Counted from the first letter of the stretch, positions 35,779 to 45,563 are shown. The stretch: DNA of 64,000 nt from Oceanobacillus sp. CFH 90083 (GCF_009389585.1 NZ_VIYG01000006.1:230557-294556); one strand, 5' to 3'. The notes: generated from the letters alone by a model not told the origin. Made by a program: numbers and translations.

Positions 35779-35964
35779 ATGAAATTACTGCTTGGGCAGT
35801 TTGTTGTTATTTTTATTGTGTGGGCTGGTTTATTTACCTTTTTCCAAGACATGAACCAGGTAAGTCAACTTATTTTCTATTTAGTTACCTCGTGGTTATT
35901 ATTACTGGTTGTTCTAATTATCAAGACATGGATTCGGGAAAAGAAAGGAACTAATCAAAAATAA
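35779..35964 (+). CDS. Small two-helix membrane protein
   Basis: Protein of 61 residues with two hydrophobic helices (about 3-22 and 31-49) and a basic C-terminal tail. I do not recognise a family. The ribosome site GAGGAGG and ATG spacing are good, and the gene is 28 bases from the ABC-F gene, so it may be co-transcribed with it. Confidence 0.55.
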   Translation: MKLLLGQFVVIFIVWAGLFTFFQDMNQVSQLIFYLVTSWLLLLVVLIIKTWIREKKGTNQK

Positions 35965-35992
35965 TCCATATTTTAAAAGGAAGTGTTGTGTT

Positions 35993-37879
35993 ATGCTGCG
36001 TATTGAAAATATCAGCAAATCCTATGGAGATAAAAATCTGTTTACCAATATAAATACAGCCATTGGTGAATTTGAGCGGATCGGGTTAATTGGTGTGAAT
36101 GGCACTGGGAAATCGAGCTTTTTAAAAGTGGTTGCAGGAATAGACGAGCCGGATCAGGGAGAAATAAAGCATGCAAAGGATTACAGGATCGAGTATATTG
36201 CCCAGGAAACAGTGCTTTACGAGGATTTGACTGTTATCGAACAGATCTACTATGGTGAATCCGAGCAAATGAAGCTGATGCGCGCTTATGAACAAGCGCT
36301 GCTTAATTTGGAGCAGAACCCGGAAAAGGAAGCATTCCAGGAACATTTATTACAGCTGCAGCAAAAGATGGATCAGGCAGAGGCGTGGGAAGCCAATGCC
36401 AATGCGAAAACGGTTTTAACAAAGCTGGGGATAACATCATTTGATAAAAAGGTTTGTGAGCTTTCTGGCGGTCAACGGAAAAGGGTCGCCATTGCGAAAG
36501 CACTGATTCAGCCGGCAGACCTTCTTATCTTAGATGAGCCGACGAACCATTTGGATCATGAAACGGTGGAGTGGTTGGAGAAATATTTACAGAATTATCG
36601 TGGCTCTATCCTTTTAGTAACCCATGACAGATATTTTCTGAACCGGGTAACCAATCGTATTTTTGAGCTGGATAAAGGAACCCTCTATACATACACGGGA
36701 AATTATGAGCTGTTTTTAGAGAAAAAAGCAGAGAGAGAAGCGCTGGAAATCAGTGACGAACAAAAGCATCGTAACACTTTAAAACGTGAGCTTGCCTGGC
36801 TGAAACGAGGAGCAAAGGCAAGATCAACAAAGCAGCGTGCCCGTGTAGAGCGTGTAGAAGAAATGCAGGAAAAGAAATTTGATACAAAAAAAGAGAACCT
36901 TTCTATCCAAGCTGGATCAAAACGGCTAGGGAATGATGTGATCGATCTGGAGGGTGTCTCGAAATCCTTTGAACAGCAAACACTAATTCACGACTTCTCC
37001 TATCAAATTATTCCAGGCGACCGAATTGGAATTATTGGACCTAATGGTACGGGGAAAACAACTTTACTCGATATGATGGCACAGCGTATATCACCTGATA
37101 CGGGAAATGTAAAGCTTGGTGAAACGGTTCAAATTGGCTATTATACACAGGGTGATGAGGATCTGGATGGAGATTTACGTATTATTGAGTACATGAAAGA
37201 AGTGGCAGAGGTCATGCATACCGCAGATGGACAAGTGATTACAGCGGAGCAGCTGCTGGAGCAGTTTTTATTTCCCAGATCGCAGCAATGGTCCTATATT
37301 CGTACGTTATCAGGAGGGGAGAGGCGCCGGCTTTATTTACTTAAAGTATTGATGCATGAGCCGAATGTCTTGTTTTTAGATGAACCGACCAACGATTTAG
37401 ATACCCAAACATTAGCTGTTTTAGAAGAGTATCTGGAAACATTCCCGGGTGTGGTTGTTACTGTTTCGCATGATCGTTATTTCCTGGATCGAATTGTTGA
37501 AAAGCTCTTTGTCTTCAAAGGAGAGGGAGAGGTTTCTATTTATTATGGAAACTACAGTGAATTTCTAGAGACCAATGCTATTCCTAAACAAGCAAAAACA
37601 GCAGCTGTGAAAGAAACAAAATCGGAGGCTCCTGTTAAAGTAAAGAAGAAACTATCTTACATGGAACAGCGTGAATGGGAAACAATAGAGGATGAAATTA
37701 CACAGCTGGAAACACGGTTAACGGAAATAGAACAGGAGATTGCAACAGCAGGAAGTGATATCGGAAAGGTTCAGCCGTTATTTACAGAGCAGCAGGAGCT
37801 GGAAGATAAATTAGAAGAAAAAATGGAACGCTGGGAGGAATTATCCTTGCTTAAGGAAAGCTTTGAATCAGGAAAATAA
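35993..37879 (+). CDS. ABC-F family ATPase
   Basis: Soluble twin-ATPase protein of 628 residues. The first ABC domain has GVNGTGKS and LSGGQRKR, the second GPNGTGKT and LSGGERRR. A linker of basic residues lies between them (about 240-300), and a C-terminal coiled coil of the Uup type spans about 550-625. There are no membrane helices. ABC-F proteins act on the ribosome and relieve stalling or antibiotic inhibition; Uup-like members also affect DNA branch structures. ATG 35993 follows AAAAGGAAG. Confidence 0.9.
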   Translation: MLRIENISKSYGDKNLFTNINTAIGEFERIGLIGVNGTGKSSFLKVVAGIDEPDQGEIKHAKDYRIEYIAQETVLYEDLTVIEQIYYGESEQMKLMRAYEQALLNLEQNPEKEAFQEHLLQLQQKMDQAEAWEANANAKTVLTKLGITSFDKKVCELSGGQRKRVAIAKALIQPADLLILDEPTNHLDHETVEWLEKYLQNYRGSILLVTHDRYFLNRVTNRIFELDKGTLYTYTGNYELFLEKKAEREALEISDEQKHRNTLKRELAWLKRGAKARSTKQRARVERVEEMQEKKFDTKKENLSIQAGSKRLGNDVIDLEGVSKSFEQQTLIHDFSYQIIPGDRIGIIGPNGTGKTTLLDMMAQRISPDTGNVKLGETVQIGYYTQGDEDLDGDLRIIEYMKEVAEVMHTADGQVITAEQLLEQFLFPRSQQWSYIRTLSGGERRRLYLLKVLMHEPNVLFLDEPTNDLDTQTLAVLEEYLETFPGVVVTVSHDRYFLDRIVEKLFVFKGEGEVSIYYGNYSEFLETNAIPKQAKTAAVKETKSEAPVKVKKKLSYMEQREWETIEDEITQLETRLTEIEQEIATAGSDIGKVQPLFTEQQELEDKLEEKMERWEELSLLKESFESGK

Positions 37880-37959
37880 TTAGGCAGGATATAATTTTTA
37901 GGTTATACAAAAAACTGGGTAGCATTCATATGTTTGGCGTGTTATACTTACGTTGCACT

Positions 37960-38130
37960 TTAAGGAAATATAAGATATTTAAGGAATAAAGTATAAGTGC
38001 AACGCTTTTAATGGGGCGAGTAACCGCAGACCCCAACGCTTTTAATGGGGCGAGTAATCGCAGACCCAGTTCCCAATTAAGACAATCTATGCCTTTTTGG
38101 CTTAGCTTGTCTAGTTTTCTTTAGAAAATC
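37960..38130 (+). repeat. R1 structured repeat, two units plus hairpin B
   Basis: After AAGTATAAGTGCAACGC come two units 34 bases apart. The first hairpin is TGGGG (38012-38016) / CCCCA (38031-38035); the second is TGGGG (38046-38050) with a shortened arm CCCA. Hairpin B is AGACAA (38080-38085) / TTGTCT (38107-38112), a base-pair set quite different from the GGCATTC version yet still complementary. Confidence 0.85.
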
Positions 38131-38260
38131 ACCAGATAGGTTAGGGAAACTCTAGAGTAAGGGCGCTGATCGCACTTGTGACTGATAAAGTTTCTTTTGA
38201 ATTAGTCCCTGCTGCTGAATAAAAATAGTCTTATCTCTTCAGAATGGAAAAGAAAGCTTA

Positions 38261-38283
38261 TAGAGGATGTTCAAAAAGATCAA
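38261..38283 (+). repeat. Single R2 end
   Basis: TAGAGGATGTTCAAAAAGAT matches the left end of other R2 copies; no right end is found before the next gene, so this is a truncated copy. The remaining parts of the gap 37880-38426 show nothing else recognisable. Confidence 0.55.
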
Positions 38284-38426
38284 CAAACATGACACGACGG
38301 GAAAAGGATTTTCTACTAAGAAGACCCGCGTTGTGCTTATATACGTTTCATTTTTACGAGTATGAGGGAATATAAAGAAGAAAAGCGTACCTTATTTTGG
38401 GATTGATTAATCAAGGAGGTCATTAA

Positions 38427-39095
38427 ATGAAGCTTTTTCAAGTAAGAAAAGGGCAATTTGTATTTTATGAAAATGAATTGCATAAGGTATATTCTGTGAA
38501 ACCAATGTTTAAAAAATCTGTTCATATGTATCGGTTAAAGGATATGAAGCAGGTTTTAACAACAGCGAAAGATATTAACTTTTATCGTCCGAAGCACAAT
38601 GATACATTTATTTTTTATGGAAAGCGATATACGATTGATCAATATGCAAAACCAAAAGCCGGTGATTATATTTTAATCGTGAAGCCGACTCCTGATTTCT
38701 TAGATCATTATTCATTAAATGAAATTGAGAAGGTGGAGCGTGTAGAAGACGGAAATGTAATTACCACGCGTGATAATGGTGTAAAACATAGTGAATATGT
38801 TGTGATGGTCCCTGGGAAGGCCGAAGCAAGCCAGGAGATTGCCTATTTCGACAAGTCCCTTGTTCCGGAAGAAAAGCAGTTGCAAGATGAATCTATTTCT
38901 TATTTAGCAGAAAATGATGAGACATTAAAGCCGGCTGTTGGTGATATTTATTTGGACGTTAACAACAATACCCGGGCAATGATTGTAGCAATGACTGATG
39001 ATGAGATTGTATTCGGTCATGGTGTCCGAGTTCATGTAGCAGAACTGCTGGATGAAACAAGGTATGAGTTAGTTTATCAATTTGAAGATCATTAA
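38427..39095 (+). CDS. Conserved hypothetical protein
   Basis: Soluble protein of 222 residues without signal peptide or membrane helix. It appears to be mostly beta strand, with repeated short segments (KGQFVFYENELHKVYSVKP, NDTFIFYGKRYTI, GDIYLDVNNNTRAMIVAM) that suggest several small SH3-like barrels. I do not recognise the family. The ribosome site AAGGAGG is strong and a perfect terminator follows, so it is a real single gene. Confidence 0.7.
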   Translation: MKLFQVRKGQFVFYENELHKVYSVKPMFKKSVHMYRLKDMKQVLTTAKDINFYRPKHNDTFIFYGKRYTIDQYAKPKAGDYILIVKPTPDFLDHYSLNEIEKVERVEDGNVITTRDNGVKHSEYVVMVPGKAEASQEIAYFDKSLVPEEKQLQDESISYLAENDETLKPAVGDIYLDVNNNTRAMIVAMTDDEIVFGHGVRVHVAELLDETRYELVYQFEDH

Positions 39096-39096
39096 G

Positions 39097-39134
39097 AATA
39101 AAGCCGGCTGAATTAGTCTTCAGCCGGCTTTATT
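39097..39134. terminator. Bidirectional terminator
   Basis: Perfect 14-pair stem AATAAAGCCGGCTG / CAGCCGGCTTTATT between two convergent genes. Confidence 0.85.
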
Positions 39135-39150
39135 CTGCTGTTTGCGTATT

Positions 39151-40491
39151 TTATTTTTTCCATTGCTCCCGGGCTTTATATCCCAGAATGTTAATAGCAT
39201 CCTTTGAGCTTGAATAAATAGGGTTATAGCCAAGCTCCAGGTCTGTTAAGTCATCAACTGTAAGCTTTCCTTTAATCGCTGTTGCCAGTACAGCCATGCG
39301 CTTATCTGCCCCTTTTGCACCGATAACACTGCCTCCTAATAACTGCCCGGATTTTGGATCATATACGATTTTCATCCAGAGCTTTTCGGAACCAGGATAA
39401 TATCCGGCGTGAGAGAAGCCTTTTGATATGACAGCTTCATACGGAATAGCTAATTCATCCAATGCTTTACTATTTTGCCCTGTGATCGCAACTGTTAAAT
39501 CAAAGACACGGAAAAGAGATGACCCTAAAATGCCATCACGCTGAATCGTTTCACCGTTTAAATGTGAGGCAATGACAAACGCCTGCCGATGTGCGGGCCA
39601 TGCTAAGGCTACGTGAGCTGGCTTTTTAGTGATAAAATCGACTTCCTCCACAGCATCTCCCAAGGCATAGATGGAAGGATCACTGGTTTGCATCACATGG
39701 TTGACTTTAATGGCGCCGGTTTCTCCTAATTCCAGCCCTGCTTTCTTGGCTAATTCAATATTTGGTCTGATACCAACAGCCATAAGTGTCATATCAGCTT
39801 GAATCGTCTTTCCGCTTTGCAGGTGCAGGGTAGTACCATGATCTGAATAGCTTTCCAGTTTATCATTTAGATAAAGTGTAACGCCATTTTCTTTTAAATG
39901 TTCATCTACATGACTGGCCATATCCGGATCCAGCCGTTTCATGACATGCTCTGAATGATCGACAAGAGCGCAATGAAGTCCCCGTTTATGCAGGTTCTCG
40001 ACCATTTCTAAGCCGACAAAGCCTCCCCCGATGATTGCTGCTGTTTTTGGATTCTTATCCGCAATAAATGCTTCAATCCGGTCCATGTCTTCTATCGTGC
40101 GCAGTGTAAAGGTGTTGGACTGAAGTCCTGGCAGATCTGGCAGAACAGCCCGTGCTCCTGGAGAAAGAATTAATGTATCATAGTCTATCTCATAAGGCTT
40201 ATTATTTTTTTCAAAGAAAATCGTTTGCTTTTTTCTCTCAATATGGGTAACTTCTGCATAGGTTTCAATAGAAAGATTATATTTCTCTGCAAAATCGTTC
40301 TCGGAATAAATAATCCGATTTCGATTGGTAATATCTCCGCCTATATAGTAAGGCATCCCGCAGTTAGCAAAGGAAATATAACCGCAGCGGTCAAGGATAT
40401 GAATTTCCGAATCGGGATCATTTCTCCGTATCTGTGCTGCCACCGTAGCCCCGCCGCCGACACCGCCAACAATTACAATTTTATTTACCAT
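39151..40491 (-). CDS. cdr: CoA-disulfide reductase
   Basis: FAD-dependent oxidoreductase of 446 residues that reduces CoA disulfide (or a related disulfide or persulfide) with NAD(P)H. The FAD motif is GGVGGGATVAAQIRR (about 8-22). The single redox cysteine lies in ISFANCGMPYYIGG. The NAD motif is IIGGGFVGLEM, and the second FAD motif is SIYALGDAVE. ATG 40491 is chosen from the AAAGGAG ribosome site; the frame extends 20 codons further upstream. Bacillithiol-producing Firmicutes often carry this enzyme for redox balance. Confidence 0.88.
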   Translation of the reverse strand: MVNKIVIVGGVGGGATVAAQIRRNDPDSEIHILDRCGYISFANCGMPYYIGGDITNRNRIIYSENDFAEKYNLSIETYAEVTHIERKKQTIFFEKNNKPYEIDYDTLILSPGARAVLPDLPGLQSNTFTLRTIEDMDRIEAFIADKNPKTAAIIGGGFVGLEMVENLHKRGLHCALVDHSEHVMKRLDPDMASHVDEHLKENGVTLYLNDKLESYSDHGTTLHLQSGKTIQADMTLMAVGIRPNIELAKKAGLELGETGAIKVNHVMQTSDPSIYALGDAVEEVDFITKKPAHVALAWPAHRQAFVIASHLNGETIQRDGILGSSLFRVFDLTVAITGQNSKALDELAIPYEAVISKGFSHAGYYPGSEKLWMKIVYDPKSGQLLGGSVIGAKGADKRMAVLATAIKGKLTVDDLTDLELGYNPIYSSSKDAINILGYKAREQWKK

Positions 40492-40748
40492 AATATAATG
40501 ACTCCTTTCGAAATAACCTGGAATTGGTTCATTAATATAATAGTTCCCCATATTACCTTAATCAAAAAGTGATTTATATAAAATAAAGGATTTTATCCCT
40601 AAATACACTACACACCAGAGGAGTCTCTGTGTATTTCCGGATTACTACTTCCGCTAAAAAACATCGCTGGTTATAGTGTAGATGCAAAAGATAGATTCAA
40701 TAATTCAACGTATATAGCTATAAGATTATAAATAGAAAAGTTCTTATA

Positions 40749-40780
40749 AAAAAACTCTCTACAAACAGCAGAGAGTTTTC
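40749..40780 (-). terminator. Terminator of NSS transporter gene
   Basis: On the minus strand AAAACTCTCT and AGAGAGTTTT pair and run into T7. Confidence 0.8.
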
Positions 40781-40791
40781 AGCTTCTTTAT

Positions 40792-42138
40792 TTATAGTAC
40801 CCCTAATGAATAAAGAAAAACGATAATGATGGTAATCGGGGCAAGCCATCGTAATATCTGGTACCATGCCTGGAATAATCCATTGTTTAATTGATTACCC
40901 GCATGAAACTCTTGCTCAACCAATTTGCGATCCATTTTAAAGCCTGCAAATAAAGCGATAAGCAAACAGCCGCCAGGGAGCATGATATTACTTACTAAGA
41001 AATCACTTGCATCGAATACGGTTTTTCTGAAAATATGAAAATCAGCAAGCGCATTCGACGATAAAGCAGCTGGTATCCCGAAAATAAATACAGCCAGACC
41101 GGCAATCCAGGCAATTTGTTTTCGCGATGCTTTTACTTTTTCATTTATAGAAGAAGTAATTATCTCCAGCATACTGAACGAAGAAGTTAATATCGCAAAG
41201 AGGAATAAGAACAGAAATAAACTCAAGAATATTTCCCCAAAAGGCATTTGCGAAAATGCTTCTGGAAGAACGATAAATAATAGTCCCGGTCCTTCTGTCG
41301 GTTCAAGCCCAAAGGAAAACACAATTGGGAAAATGGCTAGACCGGCAAGGAGAGATACCATAATATTCATAATGGAAACAGAAGCCGCTGATTTGGTTAA
41401 GCTGATATCCTTTGCAAGATAAGAACTATAGGTGACCATGACAGATACCCCGACTGCAAGCGAGAAGAAGGCCTGCCCTAATGCATATAAGATATTTTCT
41501 CCGTTTAACTGTGAAAAGTCAGGCTGAAGGAAAAAACGTACCCCCTCCATTGCACCTTCAAAAGTTAATGCACGAACAACAATAATGATGAAAAAGATAA
41601 ATAATAAAGGCATCATTATTTTATTGTACTTCTCAATACCATTTTGAATGCCGTTAGAGATAACAAATGAATTGATAAATACAAAGACAGCAAGACCTGC
41701 AACTGTCAGCAGCGGATTACCGGTAATTGTATTAAATAGAGCTGCATAATCGGCATTGTCTGTAACAACCATGCCGGGAATCGACATCAGGCTGTAAATT
41801 AATACCCAGCCGCCGACTACGCTGTAAAAGGACATTAAGATAAACGCACCGATAACTCCCCAATGCCCAATAAAGGAGAAGATGCTCCGTTTTGGTGCAA
41901 GCTTTTGGTAGGCGCTGACTGCTTCCTTCTGAGCACCGCGGCCAATTACAAATTCAGCGATCAGCAGCGGAAGACCGATTAGAACGGTAAATAATATAAA
42001 AATAAAGAAAAACGCACCTCCGCCATTCATTCCAGTCATATATGGGAACTTCCAAATGGCACCTAAGCCTACTGCAGCACCGGCAGAGGATAAAATAAAT
42101 CCAAGTCTTGTTGACCATTGTTCAGTCTTTTTCTCCAT
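40792..42138 (-). CDS. Neurotransmitter:sodium symporter family transporter
   Basis: Membrane protein of 448 residues with about 11 or 12 helices, LeuT fold. The unwound first helix shows SSAGAAVGLGAIWKFPY, which holds sodium and substrate, and GGGAFFFIF follows. Bacterial members import amino acids with sodium. The substrate is not clear. The gene lies divergent from the lysine-degradation pair across a 397-base gap, so an amino acid such as lysine or a hydrophobic one is possible but unproven. Confidence 0.9.
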   Translation of the reverse strand: MEKKTEQWSTRLGFILSSAGAAVGLGAIWKFPYMTGMNGGGAFFFIFILFTVLIGLPLLIAEFVIGRGAQKEAVSAYQKLAPKRSIFSFIGHWGVIGAFILMSFYSVVGGWVLIYSLMSIPGMVVTDNADYAALFNTITGNPLLTVAGLAVFVFINSFVISNGIQNGIEKYNKIMMPLLFIFFIIIVVRALTFEGAMEGVRFFLQPDFSQLNGENILYALGQAFFSLAVGVSVMVTYSSYLAKDISLTKSAASVSIMNIMVSLLAGLAIFPIVFSFGLEPTEGPGLLFIVLPEAFSQMPFGEIFLSLFLFLFLFAILTSSFSMLEIITSSINEKVKASRKQIAWIAGLAVFIFGIPAALSSNALADFHIFRKTVFDASDFLVSNIMLPGGCLLIALFAGFKMDRKLVEQEFHAGNQLNNGLFQAWYQILRWLAPITIIIVFLYSLGVL

Positions 42139-42342
42139 ATTCGTAAAATCCTTCCTATTAAAAAATCAAAATCAAGTATATCATAAAACGAAATTACATT
42201 CATCGGCTTATCATTTTTAATGAATAGTATTTTCCATTTTCTGAATATTATTTGAAAATACTTGTAAACATATTTGAGCTTCCATTATACTAGAATTAGA
42301 AAGGATAGCATTATTTTTATATAGGAAATAAAGTCGGAAGGG

Positions 42343-42514
42343 AAATCAATTTATCGCAGTGTCACTGGCTGTAAGACTCCCGCTTCAAGAATGGAGAAAA
42401 ACGAAAATACTAAGCGGGAGATCCAACAGCCAGTAACGGCCCGATTCGTTCGACTAAACATTCAGTGGGGGATGAAAAGAAAACCCCCACTGAATGAGTT
42501 TCACTTTATTTCAT
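42343..42514 (-). repeat. R3 compound hairpin repeat
   Basis: Reverse-orientation relative of 19936-20242. It has a nested hairpin ACTGGCTGT (42364-42372) / ACAGCCAGT (42426-42434), with an inner arm pair CTCCCGCTT (42377-42385) / AAGCGGGAG (42412-42420). A second perfect 13-pair hairpin is CATTCAGTGGGGG (42459-42471) / CCCCCACTGAATG (42484-42496), ending near TTTCACTTTATT. It lies eight bases before the aldehyde dehydrogenase ribosome site. Confidence 0.75.
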
Positions 42515-42535
42515 CTGTAGCAAGGAGGAACTAAA

Positions 42536-44035
42536 ATGATAACGCTTACAAATTCGGAGAAAGATTTAAAAAACTTTATTAACGGGGATTGGATAGAGGT
42601 AACGAATAAGGAAAAGGTGTATAATCCCGCGAATGGAGAAGTACTTGCAGAAGTTCCAAACTCTGAGGCGGCAGCTATTGATGAGGCTGCAGAATCTGCC
42701 CGTATCGCCCAAAAGGAATGGGCGCTTGTACCGGCGCCTCAGCGTGCTGAATTACTTTATAGAGTGGGGCTAAAGATGAAGGAGCAGAAGGAAAGGCTGT
42801 CTCAGCTGCTAACATTGGAGAATGGAAAGGTGATCGAAGAAGCGCGGGGAGAAGTACAAGAAGGAATCGATATGGCTTTCTATATGGCGGGAGAGGGAAG
42901 ACGTTTATTTGGACAGACGACGCCATCTGAATTAAAGGATAAATTTGCAATGAGTGAGAGGCGCCCGGTTGGAGTTGTAGGGATTATCACGCCATGGAAT
43001 TTCCCGATTGCCATTGCTACATGGAAGTCATTTCCTGCTATCGTTGCTGGAAATGCTGTTATTTGGAAGCCCTCATCAGAAACACCGCTGATGGCAAATG
43101 AATTAGCGAAGATTTTTAAGGAGGCAGGGTTACCCAAAGGAGTGATCAATGTTGTATATGGATCAGGTGCTACCATTGGGCAAGCGATGATTGAACATGA
43201 AGCTATCCGTGTTATTTCTTTTACCGGCTCCAATGACACAGGCAGAAAAGTGGCAACAGAGTGCGGGAAACAATTAAAAAAGGTTTCTTTAGAAATGGGA
43301 GGGAAAAATGCTGTCATTGTCATGGAAGATGCCGATATCGATTTAGCAGTGGAAGGAATTCTTTGGAGTGCGTTTGGAACAAGCGGACAGCGCTGTACTG
43401 CCTGCAGTCGTGTCATTGTTCATAAAGCTATCCGGGTAGAATTGGAAAAAAAGCTGCTGGCGGCAATGAAGGATTTAACAATAGGGGATGGACTGAATCC
43501 AAACAATAAAGTTGGTCCGATTATTAATCAGGCTGGTTTAGATAAAATCTTGAAATATATTGAGATCGGCAAAAAAGAAGGGGCGAATTTAGTTACAGGA
43601 GGCAAACAGCTTGCAGTAGAAAATTATGAGAACGGCTTTTATTTTGAACCAACATTGTTCACCGATGTTACGATAGACATGCGAATTGCTCAGGAGGAAA
43701 TTTTTGGTCCAGTCGTTTCACTTATTGAGGTAAACGATTTTGAAGAGGCTATTGCTGCAAATAATAAAGTGAAGTATGGCTTATCCAGCTCTATCTTTAC
43801 ACAGGATGTTAATCGCGTTTTTAAAGCACAGCGCGATCTGGATACGGGAATTGTTTATGTCAATGCCGGAACAACAGGTGCAGAGATTCATTTACCTTTT
43901 GGGGGGACAAAAGGGACAGGAAATGGGCATCGTGACTCTGGGGTGCAGGCGCTGGATGTTTTTACAGAATGGAAGGCAGTCTATGTCGACTATAGCGGGA
44001 AGCTGCAGCGTGCCCAAATTGATACGGATGCATAA
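42536..44035 (+). CDS. Aldehyde dehydrogenase, probable aminoadipate semialdehyde dehydrogenase
   Basis: NAD(P)-dependent aldehyde dehydrogenase of 499 residues. The glutamate base is in LEMGGKN (about 268), the catalytic cysteine in GTSGQRCTACS (about 303), and the cofactor motif in FTGSNDTGRKV. The C-terminal segment GNGHRDSGVQALDVFTEWK is seen in dehydrogenases of amino-acid semialdehydes. The lysine 6-dehydrogenase gene follows 51 bases later, so it probably oxidises allysine to 2-aminoadipate. ATG 42536 follows AAGGAGGA. An R3 repeat occupies its leader. Confidence 0.85.
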   Translation: MITLTNSEKDLKNFINGDWIEVTNKEKVYNPANGEVLAEVPNSEAAAIDEAAESARIAQKEWALVPAPQRAELLYRVGLKMKEQKERLSQLLTLENGKVIEEARGEVQEGIDMAFYMAGEGRRLFGQTTPSELKDKFAMSERRPVGVVGIITPWNFPIAIATWKSFPAIVAGNAVIWKPSSETPLMANELAKIFKEAGLPKGVINVVYGSGATIGQAMIEHEAIRVISFTGSNDTGRKVATECGKQLKKVSLEMGGKNAVIVMEDADIDLAVEGILWSAFGTSGQRCTACSRVIVHKAIRVELEKKLLAAMKDLTIGDGLNPNNKVGPIINQAGLDKILKYIEIGKKEGANLVTGGKQLAVENYENGFYFEPTLFTDVTIDMRIAQEEIFGPVVSLIEVNDFEEAIAANNKVKYGLSSSIFTQDVNRVFKAQRDLDTGIVYVNAGTTGAEIHLPFGGTKGTGNGHRDSGVQALDVFTEWKAVYVDYSGKLQRAQIDTDA

Positions 44036-44086
44036 GCATAAACTGTGAGAGGCTTTAAAAGCAGGAAGCGACTAGGAGGAATGAAT

Positions 44087-45259
44087 ATGAAAATAGGTGT
44101 ATTGGGAACTGGTCTCATGGGAAAAGAGGTTGCAAGAGATCTGGCGAACAGTGATGGTATCAAAGAAATTGGTCTTGCCGATATTGATTTGCAGCGTGCC
44201 CAGGATATTTGTTATCAGCTCCAGTCTCCATTAATGACAGCCTACCAGGTAAATGCGAAGAATGAAAATGAGCTTGCCGATTTTATGAGCCGTTTTGATG
44301 TTGTTGTAAATGCATTATTTTATACCTTTAATGAAACAGTGGCTAAGACAGGTATCAAAGTAGGTACTTCTGTGGTTGATTTAGGCGGACATATTGATCA
44401 TATTACGGATAAAGTACTGGATTTAGATGGAGAGGCAAGAGCTGCAGGTGTGACGATTATCCCTGATTTAGGCGTTGCTCCGGGGATGATTAACATATTA
44501 TCAGGCTATGGTGTCAGTAAATTAGAAAAAGCAGCATCGATTCAATTATTTGTAGGCGGAATTCCGGTTCATCCAGAAGCTCCCCTGAAATATAATCATG
44601 TATTTTCTATGGAAGGTGTGCTTGACCACTATACAGAACCATCAGAGATTATCCGTGATAATAAACTCATTACTGTACCATCTTTATCCGAAATTGAACC
44701 CATTGACTTTGCTGATTTTGGAGAATTAGAGGCATTTCATACATCGGGCGGCACATCGACATTGACAAAATCCTTTTCTCATTTAGAGACATTAGAATAT
44801 AAAACAATACGATATCCAGGGCATGCGGAAAAATTCAAGCTATTAGTAGATTTAAATTTAACGAAAAATCATTATGAGGTGATCATAGATGGTGTAAAGG
44901 TCAGTCCGCGAAAAGTTCTGTTGAAGGTACTTGACCCGATTGTTGATTTAAAAGATAAAGAGGATGCCGTTTTATTACGTGCAATCATTAAAGGATATAA
45001 CAAGCGGGTGAAAACAATATTCACTTACGAAATGGTGACATATAAGGATCAGCAGACTGGAGTAACTGCCATGGCTAGAGCTACTGCCAATACGATTTCG
45101 ATTGCTGCCCAAATGATTGCCGATCAAACAATTACGAAAAAGGGTGTATATCCACCTGAAAAAATTATTCCTGGTGAAGCTTACATTAAGGAAATGGCAA
45201 AAAGGAAAGTAATTATTAAAGAAACAATATCGATGGAGAGCCATTCAACCGTTTCTTGA
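44087..45259 (+). CDS. L-lysine 6-dehydrogenase (saccharopine dehydrogenase family)
   Basis: NAD-dependent enzyme of 390 residues that oxidises the 6-amino group of lysine, giving allysine and ammonia. The Rossmann motif is [16 protein letters not shown] (about 3-18). Stretches such as [41 protein letters not shown] and [11 protein letters not shown] closely resemble the Geobacillus lysine 6-dehydrogenase as I recall it. Saccharopine dehydrogenase is the alternative. ATG 44087 is chosen because AGGAGGA lies six bases away; ATG 44081 is too close. Co-transcribed with the aldehyde dehydrogenase. Confidence 0.82.
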   Translation: MKIGVLGTGLMGKEVARDLANSDGIKEIGLADIDLQRAQDICYQLQSPLMTAYQVNAKNENELADFMSRFDVVVNALFYTFNETVAKTGIKVGTSVVDLGGHIDHITDKVLDLDGEARAAGVTIIPDLGVAPGMINILSGYGVSKLEKAASIQLFVGGIPVHPEAPLKYNHVFSMEGVLDHYTEPSEIIRDNKLITVPSLSEIEPIDFADFGELEAFHTSGGTSTLTKSFSHLETLEYKTIRYPGHAEKFKLLVDLNLTKNHYEVIIDGVKVSPRKVLLKVLDPIVDLKDKEDAVLLRAIIKGYNKRVKTIFTYEMVTYKDQQTGVTAMARATANTISIAAQMIADQTITKKGVYPPEKIIPGEAYIKEMAKRKVIIKETISMESHSTVS

Positions 45260-45563
45260 TATAAGAGCACGACAAATAAGACTCCCTGCGATCATTTAAA
45301 AAAATGGAAGTTTATTGGGTTTTATTTAAAATCGATTGTACGTTCACGTTTTATAGATCGAGCAAGTGAGCCCACCGCTTGCTCTCTTTCTATGGCAATG
45401 TTTTTAGAAAACTCTAAGAAGCCTTTTAAAATTTCATTTTTAAAAGGTTACTTTATTTTATACAGAATACGGGAAATCCGAAAATCCCCGCATTCTGTAA
45501 ATAAAAAAGTGCCGACAGTATAATGTTTTAAGAGTACGTATTCTCTAGAGAAATAACAGGTGT
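45260..45563. other. Gap with three successive hairpins between convergent genes
   Basis: Hairpins are GAGCAAG (45360-45366) / CTTGCTC (45378-45384) with a T-rich tail, CCTTTTAAAA / TTTTAAAAGG at 45422-45447, and ACAGAAT / ATTCTGT near 45461-45499. These probably end the lysine operon and mreBH transcripts. No small gene is seen. Confidence 0.5.
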
